From positions 1 through 64,000 of the forward strand of contig JAEYMU010000053.1 in NCBI GenBank assembly GCA_023407175.1: a stretch of 64,000 nucleotides of DNA, in the 5' to 3' direction. A program made the translations under genes and the position numbers. Below are positions 53,197 to 62,380 of this stretch, piece by piece. The DNA is from Bacillota bacterium. GTDB lineage: Bacteria; Bacillota_A; Clostridia; Lachnospirales; Lachnospiraceae. Under the pieces are notes generated by a model. The model made no database searches, was not told where the DNA came from, and saw only the letters and a program-made list of their open reading frames with translations. The number at the start of each line of letters is the position of its first letter. Within the stretch, counting starts at the first letter, position 1.

Positions 53197-54081
53197 CTAT
53201 GCATAGATCAGAAACCACGCCTTTGCCAGCTGTACAAACTCCCGGTTGTAGCCATGTGGTAAATGTTCAAAATGGGTATACGATTTTGTCCCCTTGATCC
53301 GCTGGAACAAATCTTCAACCGTTCTTGGGGGGCAGGTTACGTCCTGCCCTCCGCTGGTCAGTAATACCGGAAAGGTAAAACGGTACACATGGTTTATGGT
53401 ATCAATCAGATACTCCGCCCTCGCTACCTCCTCCAGGGAAGCCTCCTGGTACAGTTCCCTGCCCATTCCATACGCCCCTTCCTTGTTTGCCATCGTAAAA
53501 TTGGTAAGAAAGGGCTGGTCAGCGGCAACTGCCTTTGTGATTTCCTGAAAGACAGAACCCAGCAGCATTGCCCCGCCGCCGCCCTGGCTGGTGCCAAAGA
53601 AGGATACTCTGTCCGGCAATACGTTTTCCTGTGACAGGGCCCAGCGCACAGCCATCACACAGTTGACCAGCCAGGTAAAGTAGCCTTTCCTTCCACCGCT
53701 AAGAAATGTATCCGGCAATACGCTTCCCACACCGCCCATGGTCATTTTGGATAAATCTTTTCCCTTTGGCGTAGTATATCCCAACGGATTGATGTGCAGC
53801 ACATGAAAGTATTGTGCTAGCTCCGGGTGCATGCTCATCTCTCCGCCATAGCCCGGTGTATGCACAATCAGGGGAGCCTTCTTATGAAAGCAGGGCTGAT
53901 AGTAGCAATAAAACGGGTCATAGCCGTCACTCTCAATTCGTATAAAGCGGTCTGCACCGATGGATTGAAAAATATACATCGGTATGGAAAAGGGATCGAT
54001 AAATTCCTCCTGACAGGTGCAGGGTCTCTCTCCTTCTTTCCGGATAGCCTCTATCCATGCCTCAACATCTCTCTGGTCCAT
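53197..54081 (-). CDS. CE7-like acetyl esterase (alpha/beta hydrolase)
   Basis: A 294-residue cytoplasmic alpha/beta hydrolase resembling acetyl xylan esterase/cephalosporin-C deacetylase (CE7). The nucleophile lies in FFGTSQGGGGAML, the acid in LLTSGGQDVTCPP, and the base His in HLPHGYN. The proteins of this family deacetylate short oligosaccharides inside the cell. Together with the SGNH enzyme at 37.9 kb it suggests that the imported glycan is acetylated. GGAGGTGAGG precedes the ATG. It lies 22 bp after the lipoprotein gene. Confidence 0.88.
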   Translation of the reverse strand: MDQRDVEAWIEAIRKEGERPCTCQEEFIDPFSIPMYIFQSIGADRFIRIESDGYDPFYCYYQPCFHKKAPLIVHTPGYGGEMSMHPELAQYFHVLHINPLGYTTPKGKDLSKMTMGGVGSVLPDTFLSGGRKGYFTWLVNCVMAVRWALSQENVLPDRVSFFGTSQGGGGAMLLGSVFQEITKAVAADQPFLTNFTMANKEGAYGMGRELYQEASLEEVARAEYLIDTINHVYRFTFPVLLTSGGQDVTCPPRTVEDLFQRIKGTKSYTHFEHLPHGYNREFVQLAKAWFLIYA

Positions 54082-54103
54082 TGCCTCACCTCCATTTTAT
54101 AAA

Positions 54104-56380
54104 CTATTGCCTTCCGGCTACCAGAGCAAGCCTTAGAAATCTCGGCCGGTAGATATCGCCGTATTTAAAACAGTCCTCACCGTTCACATTATAGGAGATG
54201 ATAATCTCCTCCGGGCCGGAGAGGGCCGGATGTGCCTTTGCATTATAGGTATTGTTGCCATTACCGATGGTTGTCAATGTGGTATCATGGGTATAGATTG
54301 TCGTCTCATTTGTAAACGACGTATAGGGTGTATCGGAAATGGACGCTTTTATCGTTGCACTGTTGGTCAGATAGCTCCAGACAAACAGGTACTTTCCCTT
54401 GTAATCACCGGACTGAATCTGGGTTACACTGCATTCCGGCGCAACATCCTCCTCCAAATACATGAACTTTGCCGGTACCTCCAGGCTCCAGCTGCCGTCA
54501 CTGTCCAGGTACTCGTAGGCATCAAAGTTTTCGATATTCTCCGGTTTTACCCTGGACACTACAAGCTCACGCCCTACATTTTCCACATCATTATACCCAT
54601 AGACATAGATATAACCGTCCGGGTCCATAACCCCTGCCGTATCGGTACTTTGATATACGGCTCCGCCGAAATACCACTCACCCGACTTGTCCTCTACATT
54701 ACAAAGCCGTTTCCCGCCATCCTGGATTATTTTCAGGGAATTGTAATTCACTGTCCCGTCTACAATATCATATCTTGCCAGATCGACTCCGATCTGCTCA
54801 AAGCCCATTAGTGTAGATACTGAATCAATTCTTAGCGCATACACATACAGGTAATCACCGAGGACGAAGGTATCCCCCAGCCAATAGTAAATCTCCTTAC
54901 CCGCTTTTGTTGCGGGAATTGCCGGATCGGGAACAATGTTTGCGGTGCCTCCGTCCTTAGACTGTATTTTAAAGCTGATCTGCTTTACATCGAGGGTCCC
55001 TCCCTTAAGCAGGGCGCTTGTATTGTTTTGCATCGATACGTCGCTTCTTAAATCCGTCTTTGAATCTACCAGGGATACAATCGTGTCGCTGAATACGAAA
55101 AATGTATTTTGCTCCGTCTTATCACGTTCATAATTATAATCCTGCCCATCCAAATTTACAGAGTAGATGCCATCTGCTCCCGACCAGCCCTCATACCGGG
55201 AAAAAAGGGCCGTATAATCCGGTGCTTCGTCACAGTACCAGCCCTCTCCAAGGAATGCACTAATTTCACTTAAGCCGACATAGTCTCCGCCGTAATTGCT
55301 CATTATCTCCAGCTGAATATAATGGGTCTGTACATTACCCAGGTCCAGGATTATAGAGGGAGCCAGGGCATTGCTGCCGTCCGCCATATCAAGAGTATAA
55401 CTGCCGACTGTTTTCCAGGTGGTGCAATCATCGGAGATTTTGACCCGAAACTTCTGCAGGCCGTAATCCAGATGCTCCGGATCATTGTAATTCCAAAGCA
55501 CCAGCTTCGATACCGGATACTGCCCCTTTAAATCTATAAGAAAATCGATCGCCGTAGCCTTCTGGCTAAACATATGGTCCGGATTATTGTCATGGGTTGC
55601 TGTGCTTGAAAAGCTGAAGCTTAATCCAGTACCGTTAACAAGGTTGTAGTCCTCCGCCGTTGCAGACCATTTGCCATTGATATAGCGTTCCAACGGAGAG
55701 CTGGAAATGCATTCCCCAACCACAATTGGCTGCTTATACCGGAATAGCCTGATCTCGCTTAAGCCGTTTTCGGTTCCGCCGTAATTGCTTAATACCGTAA
55801 TCTTTATATATCTGGCACTTACTCCGTTAAAGTTAACCGAATTTCCGTCAACGGTATTTGTTGCCTCCAAGCCGTCCTCTCCCGTTGCCTGTGCCAGAAT
55901 ATAATTGACCGGTTCACTGTATGTTATATTATCCTCAGAACAGGAAACAGCAATTTCCTTTAAGCCGCTCCCGGTATCCCCCGGGGCATTATAATTCCAA
56001 AGATATAATTCTCCCAATTTGTCGATATGTCCAATATCAAAGAGGAACTCCTTCACATCCCCTTTGTACATGTCCTTTGCTGCATTCGTATGCAGATGTA
56101 TCCTTCCTTTGCTGCCACTCATGCCGGAATTATCAATGACAGCCTGATAGGCATTTTCCATTGCACTAAGCTCAAACATTGTGCCAACCTCCCAAACCAC
56201 GGTAGATGCCCCGATATACTCTGTATCAGAAGCTTCCTCTGTATACCCCTGTGTTACCGCTGGGGTGCCCTTACCTGTTTCTTCTCCGTTTTTTTTGTTA
56301 TCATTACCGCAGGAGGTCAGTACTGCCGCGGTAATGATAACAAGGAGAACAACCGATACTGTTTTTTTGCTTATCTTCAT
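54104..56380 (-). CDS. Lipoprotein with discoidin-like modules and a beta-propeller (DUF4185/DUF5005-like)
   Basis: A 758-residue lipoprotein (lipobox LTSC, Cys near residue 24). Two F5/8C-like modules (about 60-225 and 230-390) each end GLSEIRLF or GLSEISAF. The C-terminal 350 residues form a propeller with SRYEGWSGADGIYSVNL, FFVFSDTIVSLV, YYWLGDTFVLGDYLYVY, YIYVYGYNDV and YNAKAHPALS. Such domains resemble DUF4185/DUF5005 and GH43/GH130-like propellers. Catalytic activity is unproven. A paralogue without signal peptide lies at 59.3 kb. ATG 56380 has AAAGGAG upstream. A terminator-like hairpin separates it from the gene before. Confidence 0.82.
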   Translation of the reverse strand: MKISKKTVSVVLLVIITAAVLTSCGNDNKKNGEETGKGTPAVTQGYTEEASDTEYIGASTVVWEVGTMFELSAMENAYQAVIDNSGMSGSKGRIHLHTNAAKDMYKGDVKEFLFDIGHIDKLGELYLWNYNAPGDTGSGLKEIAVSCSEDNITYSEPVNYILAQATGEDGLEATNTVDGNSVNFNGVSARYIKITVLSNYGGTENGLSEIRLFRYKQPIVVGECISSSPLERYINGKWSATAEDYNLVNGTGLSFSFSSTATHDNNPDHMFSQKATAIDFLIDLKGQYPVSKLVLWNYNDPEHLDYGLQKFRVKISDDCTTWKTVGSYTLDMADGSNALAPSIILDLGNVQTHYIQLEIMSNYGGDYVGLSEISAFLGEGWYCDEAPDYTALFSRYEGWSGADGIYSVNLDGQDYNYERDKTEQNTFFVFSDTIVSLVDSKTDLRSDVSMQNNTSALLKGGTLDVKQISFKIQSKDGGTANIVPDPAIPATKAGKEIYYWLGDTFVLGDYLYVYALRIDSVSTLMGFEQIGVDLARYDIVDGTVNYNSLKIIQDGGKRLCNVEDKSGEWYFGGAVYQSTDTAGVMDPDGYIYVYGYNDVENVGRELVVSRVKPENIENFDAYEYLDSDGSWSLEVPAKFMYLEEDVAPECSVTQIQSGDYKGKYLFVWSYLTNSATIKASISDTPYTSFTNETTIYTHDTTLTTIGNGNNTYNAKAHPALSGPEEIIISYNVNGEDCFKYGDIYRPRFLRLALVAGRQ

Positions 56381-56468
56381 AATCCTGCTCCTTTTCCAAT
56401 TTGTGGTCTTTTCTTTCACTTGCAGGAGGTGGCAAGTGTGATCCAGCTTCGCTGGACACATGGTAAAA

Positions 56469-56507
56469 AATAAGGAAAACTGCGGCAGCTCCGCCGTTTT
56501 CCTTATT
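56469..56507 (-). terminator. Terminator-like hairpin inside the locus
   Basis: AATAAGGAAAAC (56469-56480) pairs with GTTTTCCTTATT (56496-56507); on the minus strand TTTTTT follows. It stands 58 bp after the stop of the LamG lipoprotein gene and would split the locus into two transcripts or lower downstream expression. Confidence 0.85.
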
Positions 56508-56564
56508 TAATTCCGACAGGCCGATTTCCTGCGTGTCAAAAGGTGCTGCCTTATCTTTTACAAA

Positions 56565-58265
56565 TTATTTCTTTTTTTTCATAAAGTAGATACCTGCTCC
56601 AACTGCCGCACAAACAACAACAATTACAACAATGGCTATAACCACCGGATTTATGCCCCCATCGGAAGCTTCCGTGTCTGCTGTCTCAGGAGTTACAGTC
56701 GGCGCCTGAGTTACCGCTGCCTGTTCCCCGCCCGCTGTATCCGTTGCATTGGGATCATAAGGCTTTTCCACTGCTGCGGTATAGCAAAGGCTTTTCACTT
56801 CTTCCTCTGAAAGTGCGCCGTCAAAAACCAACAGGTTATCAAGAACACCTGTGCAGGCTCTCTTTACCGTTGCACTTTCCATGTATCCGCCAACATTAAA
56901 GCCGCCGTTGGGATCGCCGTAGGAACCGTCATCATAGAGACCCAGGCTGTAGGTAAGACCCGCAGCAACAGCCAGTCTCGCTTTTGCAGCAACCTGTCCG
57001 TCAATATACAGATAGACAAAGGCATCGTTAATATTGCCAAACTCATCATACTCATTCTGGAATACGATGGTATAGTTATGCCACTCATCCAGGTGGGCCT
57101 CCATAAAGTAACCCTCGGAATACAGCTTATCCTGTGTCTGCCAGTCGGCGCTGTTCATCTTTGCCAGCAGCTGAACCCCCTCCACATCTCCATCCTTAAT
57201 AAACTCGATGTCAATGACACCGCCGCCCAGGGCACCAAGCCCCGCGGGAACAATAATCATGTTCGCACCCGTATCCGTCTGTGTATAAGCCGACATCTTA
57301 TAATAGAAGCTTATCGTCATTTCCGCATAGCTATAAGACTTATTCGGTGAAGCAAGATAGGTATTTCCATCCAGCTGGATTGCCTGTCCGTCAATACCCT
57401 CCACAAACACCGGCCCATCACCGGTGGACCCGGTACCATAGGTAAGATCGTTCTCCGCTGCCGTACCTGCATTCGTGAGATCGCCATTAAAGCCGTAATT
57501 TAATACATTGGTCGTTACATGCTCTTCCTTGGGAATTTCCCCTCCCGCGTAGGAGCCTGTAAGCGTATATACACCATCAGTTGCCTCAACCGGGGTAGCT
57601 TCACCTGCTCCAATCTGGATTGTCATAGCATTACCAAAGTCCGTTTTCATAAGCTCAACGCCATAATCCTTCAGGGACTGTAAATCTGCGGAGCCGTCAT
57701 TCAAAGCTGTGCCATCCTTGGTTGAGTTAACGTCAAACATAGTGGTGTCTGCCATAAGGGTTGTCTGAATGCTTTTGAAGATAGCAGTCAGAACCGCCGT
57801 ATTCTCCGAGTAGGTAACCGTTCCGTCCTCATTTGCCGTCAGCTCCGGAGCAGCATAGGCTGCGGCGGCGGTTTTATCGTAGGCAAGAGCTGCCAGCTTT
57901 GTCGTATAATCTTCAAAGGAACTGAAATCAAAGGTAAAGTTGATAACCTCCCAATCTGCACCGCTGTCGTCAACGGTAATCTTCAGCCAGCCTTCGCTGC
58001 CCTTAACATTAGTGGTATATGTAGCCTTCAGATAATCTGCCAGCTTATCACCGTGGGTAGTAAGATAATAATATGCACTTCCATATCCATCCTGATAATC
58101 ATTTTTTGCAATCGACGCAGTAATTGTTCTGCTGCCCGAACCATCCTCATTAAAAATTATAGACGCTGATACCTGAACTGCCGTACAGCCGGTCATCATA
58201 AACATCATAGCTGCAAGAAGCACCGCCAGGGCAAGTTTTGATCCATGCTTTGCTATATTCTTCAA
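56565..58265 (-). CDS. Surface lipoprotein with LppM-like N-domain, LamG-like domain and C-terminal membrane helix
   Basis: A 566-residue exported protein. Lipobox MTGC (Cys near 27) opens a domain of about 220 residues (IIFNEDGSGSRTITASIAKN, GYGSAYYYLTTHGD, LNDGSADLQSLKDYGVELMK) that loosely resembles LppM/DUF3153. Then comes a LamG/concanavalin-like fold (about 250-490, DGQAIQLDGNTYLASPNKS, DEWHNYTIVFQNEYDE, YLYIDGQ). A Thr/Pro/Glu-rich linker and a hydrophobic helix ending KKKK follow, so both ends are membrane-attached. The start is TTG 58265, set by AAGGAG nine bases upstream. Its N-domain is a close duplicate of the next upstream gene. Binding of a polysaccharide is a reasonable guess. 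Confidence 0.8.
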   Translation of the reverse strand: MKNIAKHGSKLALAVLLAAMMFMMTGCTAVQVSASIIFNEDGSGSRTITASIAKNDYQDGYGSAYYYLTTHGDKLADYLKATYTTNVKGSEGWLKITVDDSGADWEVINFTFDFSSFEDYTTKLAALAYDKTAAAAYAAPELTANEDGTVTYSENTAVLTAIFKSIQTTLMADTTMFDVNSTKDGTALNDGSADLQSLKDYGVELMKTDFGNAMTIQIGAGEATPVEATDGVYTLTGSYAGGEIPKEEHVTTNVLNYGFNGDLTNAGTAAENDLTYGTGSTGDGPVFVEGIDGQAIQLDGNTYLASPNKSYSYAEMTISFYYKMSAYTQTDTGANMIIVPAGLGALGGGVIDIEFIKDGDVEGVQLLAKMNSADWQTQDKLYSEGYFMEAHLDEWHNYTIVFQNEYDEFGNINDAFVYLYIDGQVAAKARLAVAAGLTYSLGLYDDGSYGDPNGGFNVGGYMESATVKRACTGVLDNLLVFDGALSEEEVKSLCYTAAVEKPYDPNATDTAGGEQAAVTQAPTVTPETADTEASDGGINPVVIAIVVIVVVCAAVGAGIYFMKKKK

Positions 58266-58291
58266 ATTGATTTACTCCTTTTTTTATTATT

Positions 58292-59176
58292 CTACTGGTT
58301 CTGCACCTTATGTTTTCCAAAAACCATGAGTGACACCCCAAAGCCTGCCATACCGACTACGAAGGCTGCAGCCAGTATAGGGCTTTCACCTGTCTTGGGC
58401 GCCTCTGCTTCCGGCGTGCTTTCCGTAGAAGCCTCTGATGTATCCTTCACTGCCACAACGGTATAGGTTCCGGTAATGGTATATACTCCGTCAGTCGCCG
58501 TCACTGCAGCCGCTTCTCCACCGAAGTTTAAATTCATCGAATCCCCGAATTCCGGCTTCATGAGCTCCACACCGTAATCCTTCAAGGATTGCAAATCTGC
58601 CGAACCGTCATTTAAGGCAACACCGTCTTTGGTGGAATTGACATCAAAAATCGAGGTATCTGCAATTACAGTTGTCTGAATACTCTTGAAAATCGCCGTC
58701 AGTACAGCGGTGCTTTCCGTATAGGTTACCGTACCGTCAGCATTGGCGGTTAACTCCGGCTCTGCGTAAGAGGCTGCCGCCGTTTCATCGTATGCAAGAG
58801 CAGCCAGCTTTTGTTTATAGTCTTCAAAGGAGCTGAATTTAAAGGTTAGATCAATCACTTCCCAATCACTGCCGCTGTCATCAACAGATACTGTAAGCCA
58901 GTCCTCACTGCCTGCAACTGCAGCCTTATAAGCCGATTGAATATAGCCGGCAAGCTGATCCCCATGCTGGGTAAGATAATAATAAGCACTGCCGTATCCA
59001 TCCTGATAATCGTTCTTTGCAACCTTCGCTGTAATTGTTCTGGTTCCGGTACCATCCTCATGAAAGCTTAGATCCGTTGAAATCTGCACGGCAGTACAGC
59101 CGGTCAGTGAAAACAGTGCTACACAGAGAATTGCAACCATAAATGCCCTTGAATAATGCTTTACTGATTTTTTCAT
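58292..59176 (-). CDS. Surface lipoprotein, paralogue with short form and C-terminal anchor
   Basis: A 294-residue exported protein, lipobox LTGC (Cys near 27). Its N-terminal domain of about 220 residues is nearly collinear with that of the next gene (DGTGTRTITAKVAKNDYQDG, the same LNDGSADLQSLKDYGVELMK block). It lacks the LamG domain. It ends with EAPKTGES, a hydrophobic stretch and GKHKVQNQ, like a degenerate sortase-type signal or simple membrane anchor. AAGGAGGAG precedes the ATG. The pair arose by tandem duplication, with a LamG module gained or lost in one copy. Confidence 0.8.
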   Translation of the reverse strand: MKKSVKHYSRAFMVAILCVALFSLTGCTAVQISTDLSFHEDGTGTRTITAKVAKNDYQDGYGSAYYYLTQHGDQLAGYIQSAYKAAVAGSEDWLTVSVDDSGSDWEVIDLTFKFSSFEDYKQKLAALAYDETAAASYAEPELTANADGTVTYTESTAVLTAIFKSIQTTVIADTSIFDVNSTKDGVALNDGSADLQSLKDYGVELMKPEFGDSMNLNFGGEAAAVTATDGVYTITGTYTVVAVKDTSEASTESTPEAEAPKTGESPILAAAFVVGMAGFGVSLMVFGKHKVQNQ

Positions 59177-59202
59177 TGTAAACTCCTCCTTAATATTTGT
59201 TG

Positions 59203-59225
59203 CTTATAAGGGTTTCCCTTATAAG
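59203..59225 (-). other. Perfect hairpin in the operon spacer
   Basis: CTTATAAGGG (59203-59212) pairs perfectly with CCCTTATAAG (59216-59225), loop TTT. No T-run follows on the minus strand, so it may be an mRNA-stabilising or processing hairpin ahead of the lipoprotein genes. A second small dyad CCCC-AAT-CGGGG lies beside it. Confidence 0.7.
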
Positions 59226-59260
59226 GTTTTACCCCAATCGGGGATATTCACGTGCTTTGC

Positions 59261-61417
59261 TTAGAATTCCTTATATCTTAAGAATCTGGGCCGGTACACA
59301 TTGCCATTGAGCAAATGGCTTTCATAATCCATGCAATTGACATTATAGGTAATGAGAATTTCATCCTGCTCTGCGATGTTAAAATGGGCCTTTGCATTAT
59401 ACTGATAGACCTTCTTTAGCCCTGTGTATTCTAAATCATCAATTCGATTCATGCAGTACAGCAAAAGCTTCTGATTAAAGGGACCATAGGGGGTATCACC
59501 GATTCTCGCCATTACGTAATCACTGACTCCATTGGCAGAGTAGATAAAAACATATTTCCCACGGTACCTTCCAAAGTCCATGGGCATGACACTCATCTCC
59601 GGCGACAAATCATCTGCAATTGCCGCACAATCCTGCATATTTCCCGACCAGTCCGTACCGTCAAAATAGGTATATTCCTCAAAGTTGGCCATATTCTCCG
59701 GCAGAGTTCTTGCAACCACCAGATGTCTTACTCCGGGCTCTATTTCCTTGATGCCGTAAATATAGATATAACCATCCGCATTTTCCATTCCGGCCTCAAT
59801 CGTATTTGCAAAGATTCCGCAGCCAAACATCAGCTTATCCTTTAGAAACAGCGGTGTCTGAAGCGTTCTCTGGCTGTTTAAATCCAGTTTGTTGTCCTTA
59901 ATATCAAAGATCACCATATCCACACCGGTCAGATAAAAGCGGAAGCCCTCCGGTAAATCCTGATTATCTGCTTCGGAAACTACGTTATCTGTAAAGGAAT
60001 AGAATTTTCCGCCGGTAATGAGACAATCCTGGAGCCAGTAGTAATATTCTTCCCTGCTGCGGATCAGATTGTCCGGCTCCATATTCCCGCTGCTTCCCCA
60101 GAAGAATTCCGTCTTAAGTTCATCCGGGTCAAGTCCCTCCATATAACAGAAGGAATTGTTGACCATATCCGCACACCTGCGAGAGCCCGTGATCGGATTT
60201 ACTTTACCGATAAAGGTATCACCAAAGGAAATCATATTTCTGACCCTCTCTCGGTTCTCACCCGCCGGCTTGCTTTCCCTACCCTCCAGATTGGTAATAA
60301 AGATACCGTCCGCTCCAGTCCAGCCTTCGAAGGAGCTGAACAGGCCGCTCCAGTCCCTTGCCGGTTCTGCATAATACCCGCTGTCGGCGCTGATAAAGCG
60401 GATTTTGCTTAATCCATAGCGAAACTCAAAGCCATTTACAAAGCCATGGGTACCTATCCCGGCTCCGCCTGCCACCGTAATCTTGAGATATCTGGTATAT
60501 ACCGGTTCAAACCGGATCAGCTCCCCATTGGTCAGCCTGGTGACACCCATTGGCTTTCCGATTCCCATGGACAGCTCATATTCACCGAGGCTATTCCATT
60601 CAAAGCCGTTGATGCTTTCTGAAAGAATTATCTTTTTGAGTCCCGCCTTAAGCAGATAGGGCTCATTATAATTGTAAAAATCAACTCCCTTAAGGTAGGT
60701 GCACATGTCCAGATCAAAAATCATATCCATATTTTCCGGATTTGCCTTGCTTAAATACATGCTCCCTTCGTCTGTCCCCTGTAAGCCCCCCTCCATGCCA
60801 TAGCCGGAGGTAAGCACATCCATTTCCGGCTGGAAGGCTCTTGCATAAATACTTGCACCCTTCCCGGGAGCTTCATGATAGAGGAAGAATCTTACTTGGC
60901 TGAGTCCAAACCGGGTCTGCCCTTCGATATATTTCCCATGACAGCCTTCCCCGCTTTCAATATCCGGAACAAGCTTAATATACCTTGCAGAAAGTCCCTG
61001 AAAATCCACCGGAGAATGCCTTCCGTCGTCCAGATTGGTTGCTTTCAGACCCGGCTTTCCATTTGCCGGTGCAAAAACGTAAGGATAACCCTCGCCCTTA
61101 TATTCCATATATTCCTCGTTGTCAAAGCTGTAATAAATCTTTACTCTTTTCAGTCCTGCTCCAAAACCATCCGTCTGATTCAAATTCCAGATGCACAGAT
61201 AGCCCAGGCGGACGATACTGCCAAAATCAAAGCCAATCCAGACATTCCGGGTTACATTTCTGGCCGACAGCCAGACTGCCTCCAGGTCCACTCCCCGGGT
61301 ATGCTCCATTGCACCATAGCCGCTCATATCAGCACCATTTACCGCATTCTCCGGAGCCCGCACATAGGTACCCTCCTTTGCAAAAGCAACCGGCTTTATA
61401 AATTTCCCGTAAACCAT
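59261..61417 (-). CDS. Discoidin/beta-propeller protein without signal peptide
   Basis: A 718-residue protein sharing the layout of the lipoprotein at 54.1 kb: two discoidin-like modules (about 15-185 and 190-345, ending in GLSQVRFF and GLSKIRF) and a propeller (FSSFEGWTGADGIFITNL, MISFGDTFIG, YYWLQDCLITGGKFYSF, DGYIYIYGI, YNAKAHFNI). There is no signal peptide, lipobox or membrane helix; the strong GGAGGAAGG site fixes ATG 61417, and no upstream frame adds one. It should therefore be cytoplasmic, which is odd for discoidin modules. It lies 12 bp after the permease gene and may act on imported oligosaccharides. Confidence 0.82.
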   Translation of the reverse strand: MVYGKFIKPVAFAKEGTYVRAPENAVNGADMSGYGAMEHTRGVDLEAVWLSARNVTRNVWIGFDFGSIVRLGYLCIWNLNQTDGFGAGLKRVKIYYSFDNEEYMEYKGEGYPYVFAPANGKPGLKATNLDDGRHSPVDFQGLSARYIKLVPDIESGEGCHGKYIEGQTRFGLSQVRFFLYHEAPGKGASIYARAFQPEMDVLTSGYGMEGGLQGTDEGSMYLSKANPENMDMIFDLDMCTYLKGVDFYNYNEPYLLKAGLKKIILSESINGFEWNSLGEYELSMGIGKPMGVTRLTNGELIRFEPVYTRYLKITVAGGAGIGTHGFVNGFEFRYGLSKIRFISADSGYYAEPARDWSGLFSSFEGWTGADGIFITNLEGRESKPAGENRERVRNMISFGDTFIGKVNPITGSRRCADMVNNSFCYMEGLDPDELKTEFFWGSSGNMEPDNLIRSREEYYYWLQDCLITGGKFYSFTDNVVSEADNQDLPEGFRFYLTGVDMVIFDIKDNKLDLNSQRTLQTPLFLKDKLMFGCGIFANTIEAGMENADGYIYIYGIKEIEPGVRHLVVARTLPENMANFEEYTYFDGTDWSGNMQDCAAIADDLSPEMSVMPMDFGRYRGKYVFIYSANGVSDYVMARIGDTPYGPFNQKLLLYCMNRIDDLEYTGLKKVYQYNAKAHFNIAEQDEILITYNVNCMDYESHLLNGNVYRPRFLRYKEF

Positions 61418-61429
61418 ATCCTTCCTCCA

Positions 61430-62323
61430 TTATTCATTGTAAAATGCCCATTTTTTGCGTGCCAGCTGGATCACCAGTACAAATACCGATATAATAACCA
61501 GCATAATCCAGGACATGGCTGACGCATATCCCTGCCTTCCCACCGTAAAACCGGTATTGTAGATGAAATAACCCATGTAATTGGTGTTATATTCGCCGCC
61601 TGTCATCAGCATTGGCTGTATGAACACCTGGAATGCGGCTATGGTTGAGGTTAACAGATTATAAAACAGGATTGGTGAAATCGCCGGCAGCGTCACATGG
61701 AAGAACTTTGCCATCACAGTGCCGCCATCGACCGATATTGCTTCATATAATTCCAGGGGAACATCCATCAGGGAGGAAAGAAAGATCACTGTCGTTCCGC
61801 CAACACTCCACATTCCCATAACTGCAAGTCCCACCGTAGCCCATCTATAATCATGGAACCAGTCCGGTCCGGTAATTCCAAACCAGGACAGTATCGTATT
61901 GACCAGGCCCATGGAGCCTAACAGCTGTTTCCACAGATACACCACTGATACAATGCTTGCCAGCGTCGGTATGTAATACAGGGCACGAAACAGCTTCCTC
62001 CCCCTAACCTTTGCATTGAGCAGCATCGCCAGAGAAAGCGCAAACACCAGATTGAGGGGCACACTAAGCAATACAAACTCAATGGTATAGCCGACACTCT
62101 TCCATACCTCCGGATCGGTCAGAATAATCCTATAGTTTTGAAAACCCCTCCACTCAAGAAACAGGGAGGTAGTGGTAGCATTTGTACAGGAAAGGTATAG
62201 AGAATAAAATAACGGGAAGGCCATCAGCAGGACAAAGCCCAGCAGCCACGGCGCCGCAAATAAAATTCCCATGATTGCCTCCCGCCGGTTATATTTTTTT
62301 ATTTTTTTCTCTGTGCTTTTCAT
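61430..62323 (-). CDS. ABC sugar transporter permease (MalF/UgpA type), system 2
   Basis: A 297-residue permease with six predicted helices and the EAA loop ELYEAISVDGGTVMAKFFHVTLP. It opens with a basic stretch KKIKKYNRREA before helix 1. ATG 62323 has GGAGAGG just upstream; ATG 62368, 15 codons earlier with AAGGG inside the previous stop region, is a real alternative. It works with the binding protein upstream and the partial MalG-type permease at the window edge. Confidence 0.94.
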   Translation of the reverse strand: MKSTEKKIKKYNRREAIMGILFAAPWLLGFVLLMAFPLFYSLYLSCTNATTTSLFLEWRGFQNYRIILTDPEVWKSVGYTIEFVLLSVPLNLVFALSLAMLLNAKVRGRKLFRALYYIPTLASIVSVVYLWKQLLGSMGLVNTILSWFGITGPDWFHDYRWATVGLAVMGMWSVGGTTVIFLSSLMDVPLELYEAISVDGGTVMAKFFHVTLPAISPILFYNLLTSTIAAFQVFIQPMLMTGGEYNTNYMGYFIYNTGFTVGRQGYASAMSWIMLVIISVFVLVIQLARKKWAFYNE

Positions 62324-62380
62324 AAACCTCTCCAATCCGCCGCCTTCCGGCGCCAAAATACTTTTCATAATAAAACACCC

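Noticed and set aside
58292..59176. True LPxTG sortase anchor
   Set aside because: The motif reads APKTG rather than LPxTG, the protein already has a lipobox, and no sortase gene is nearby. It is kept only as a possibility.
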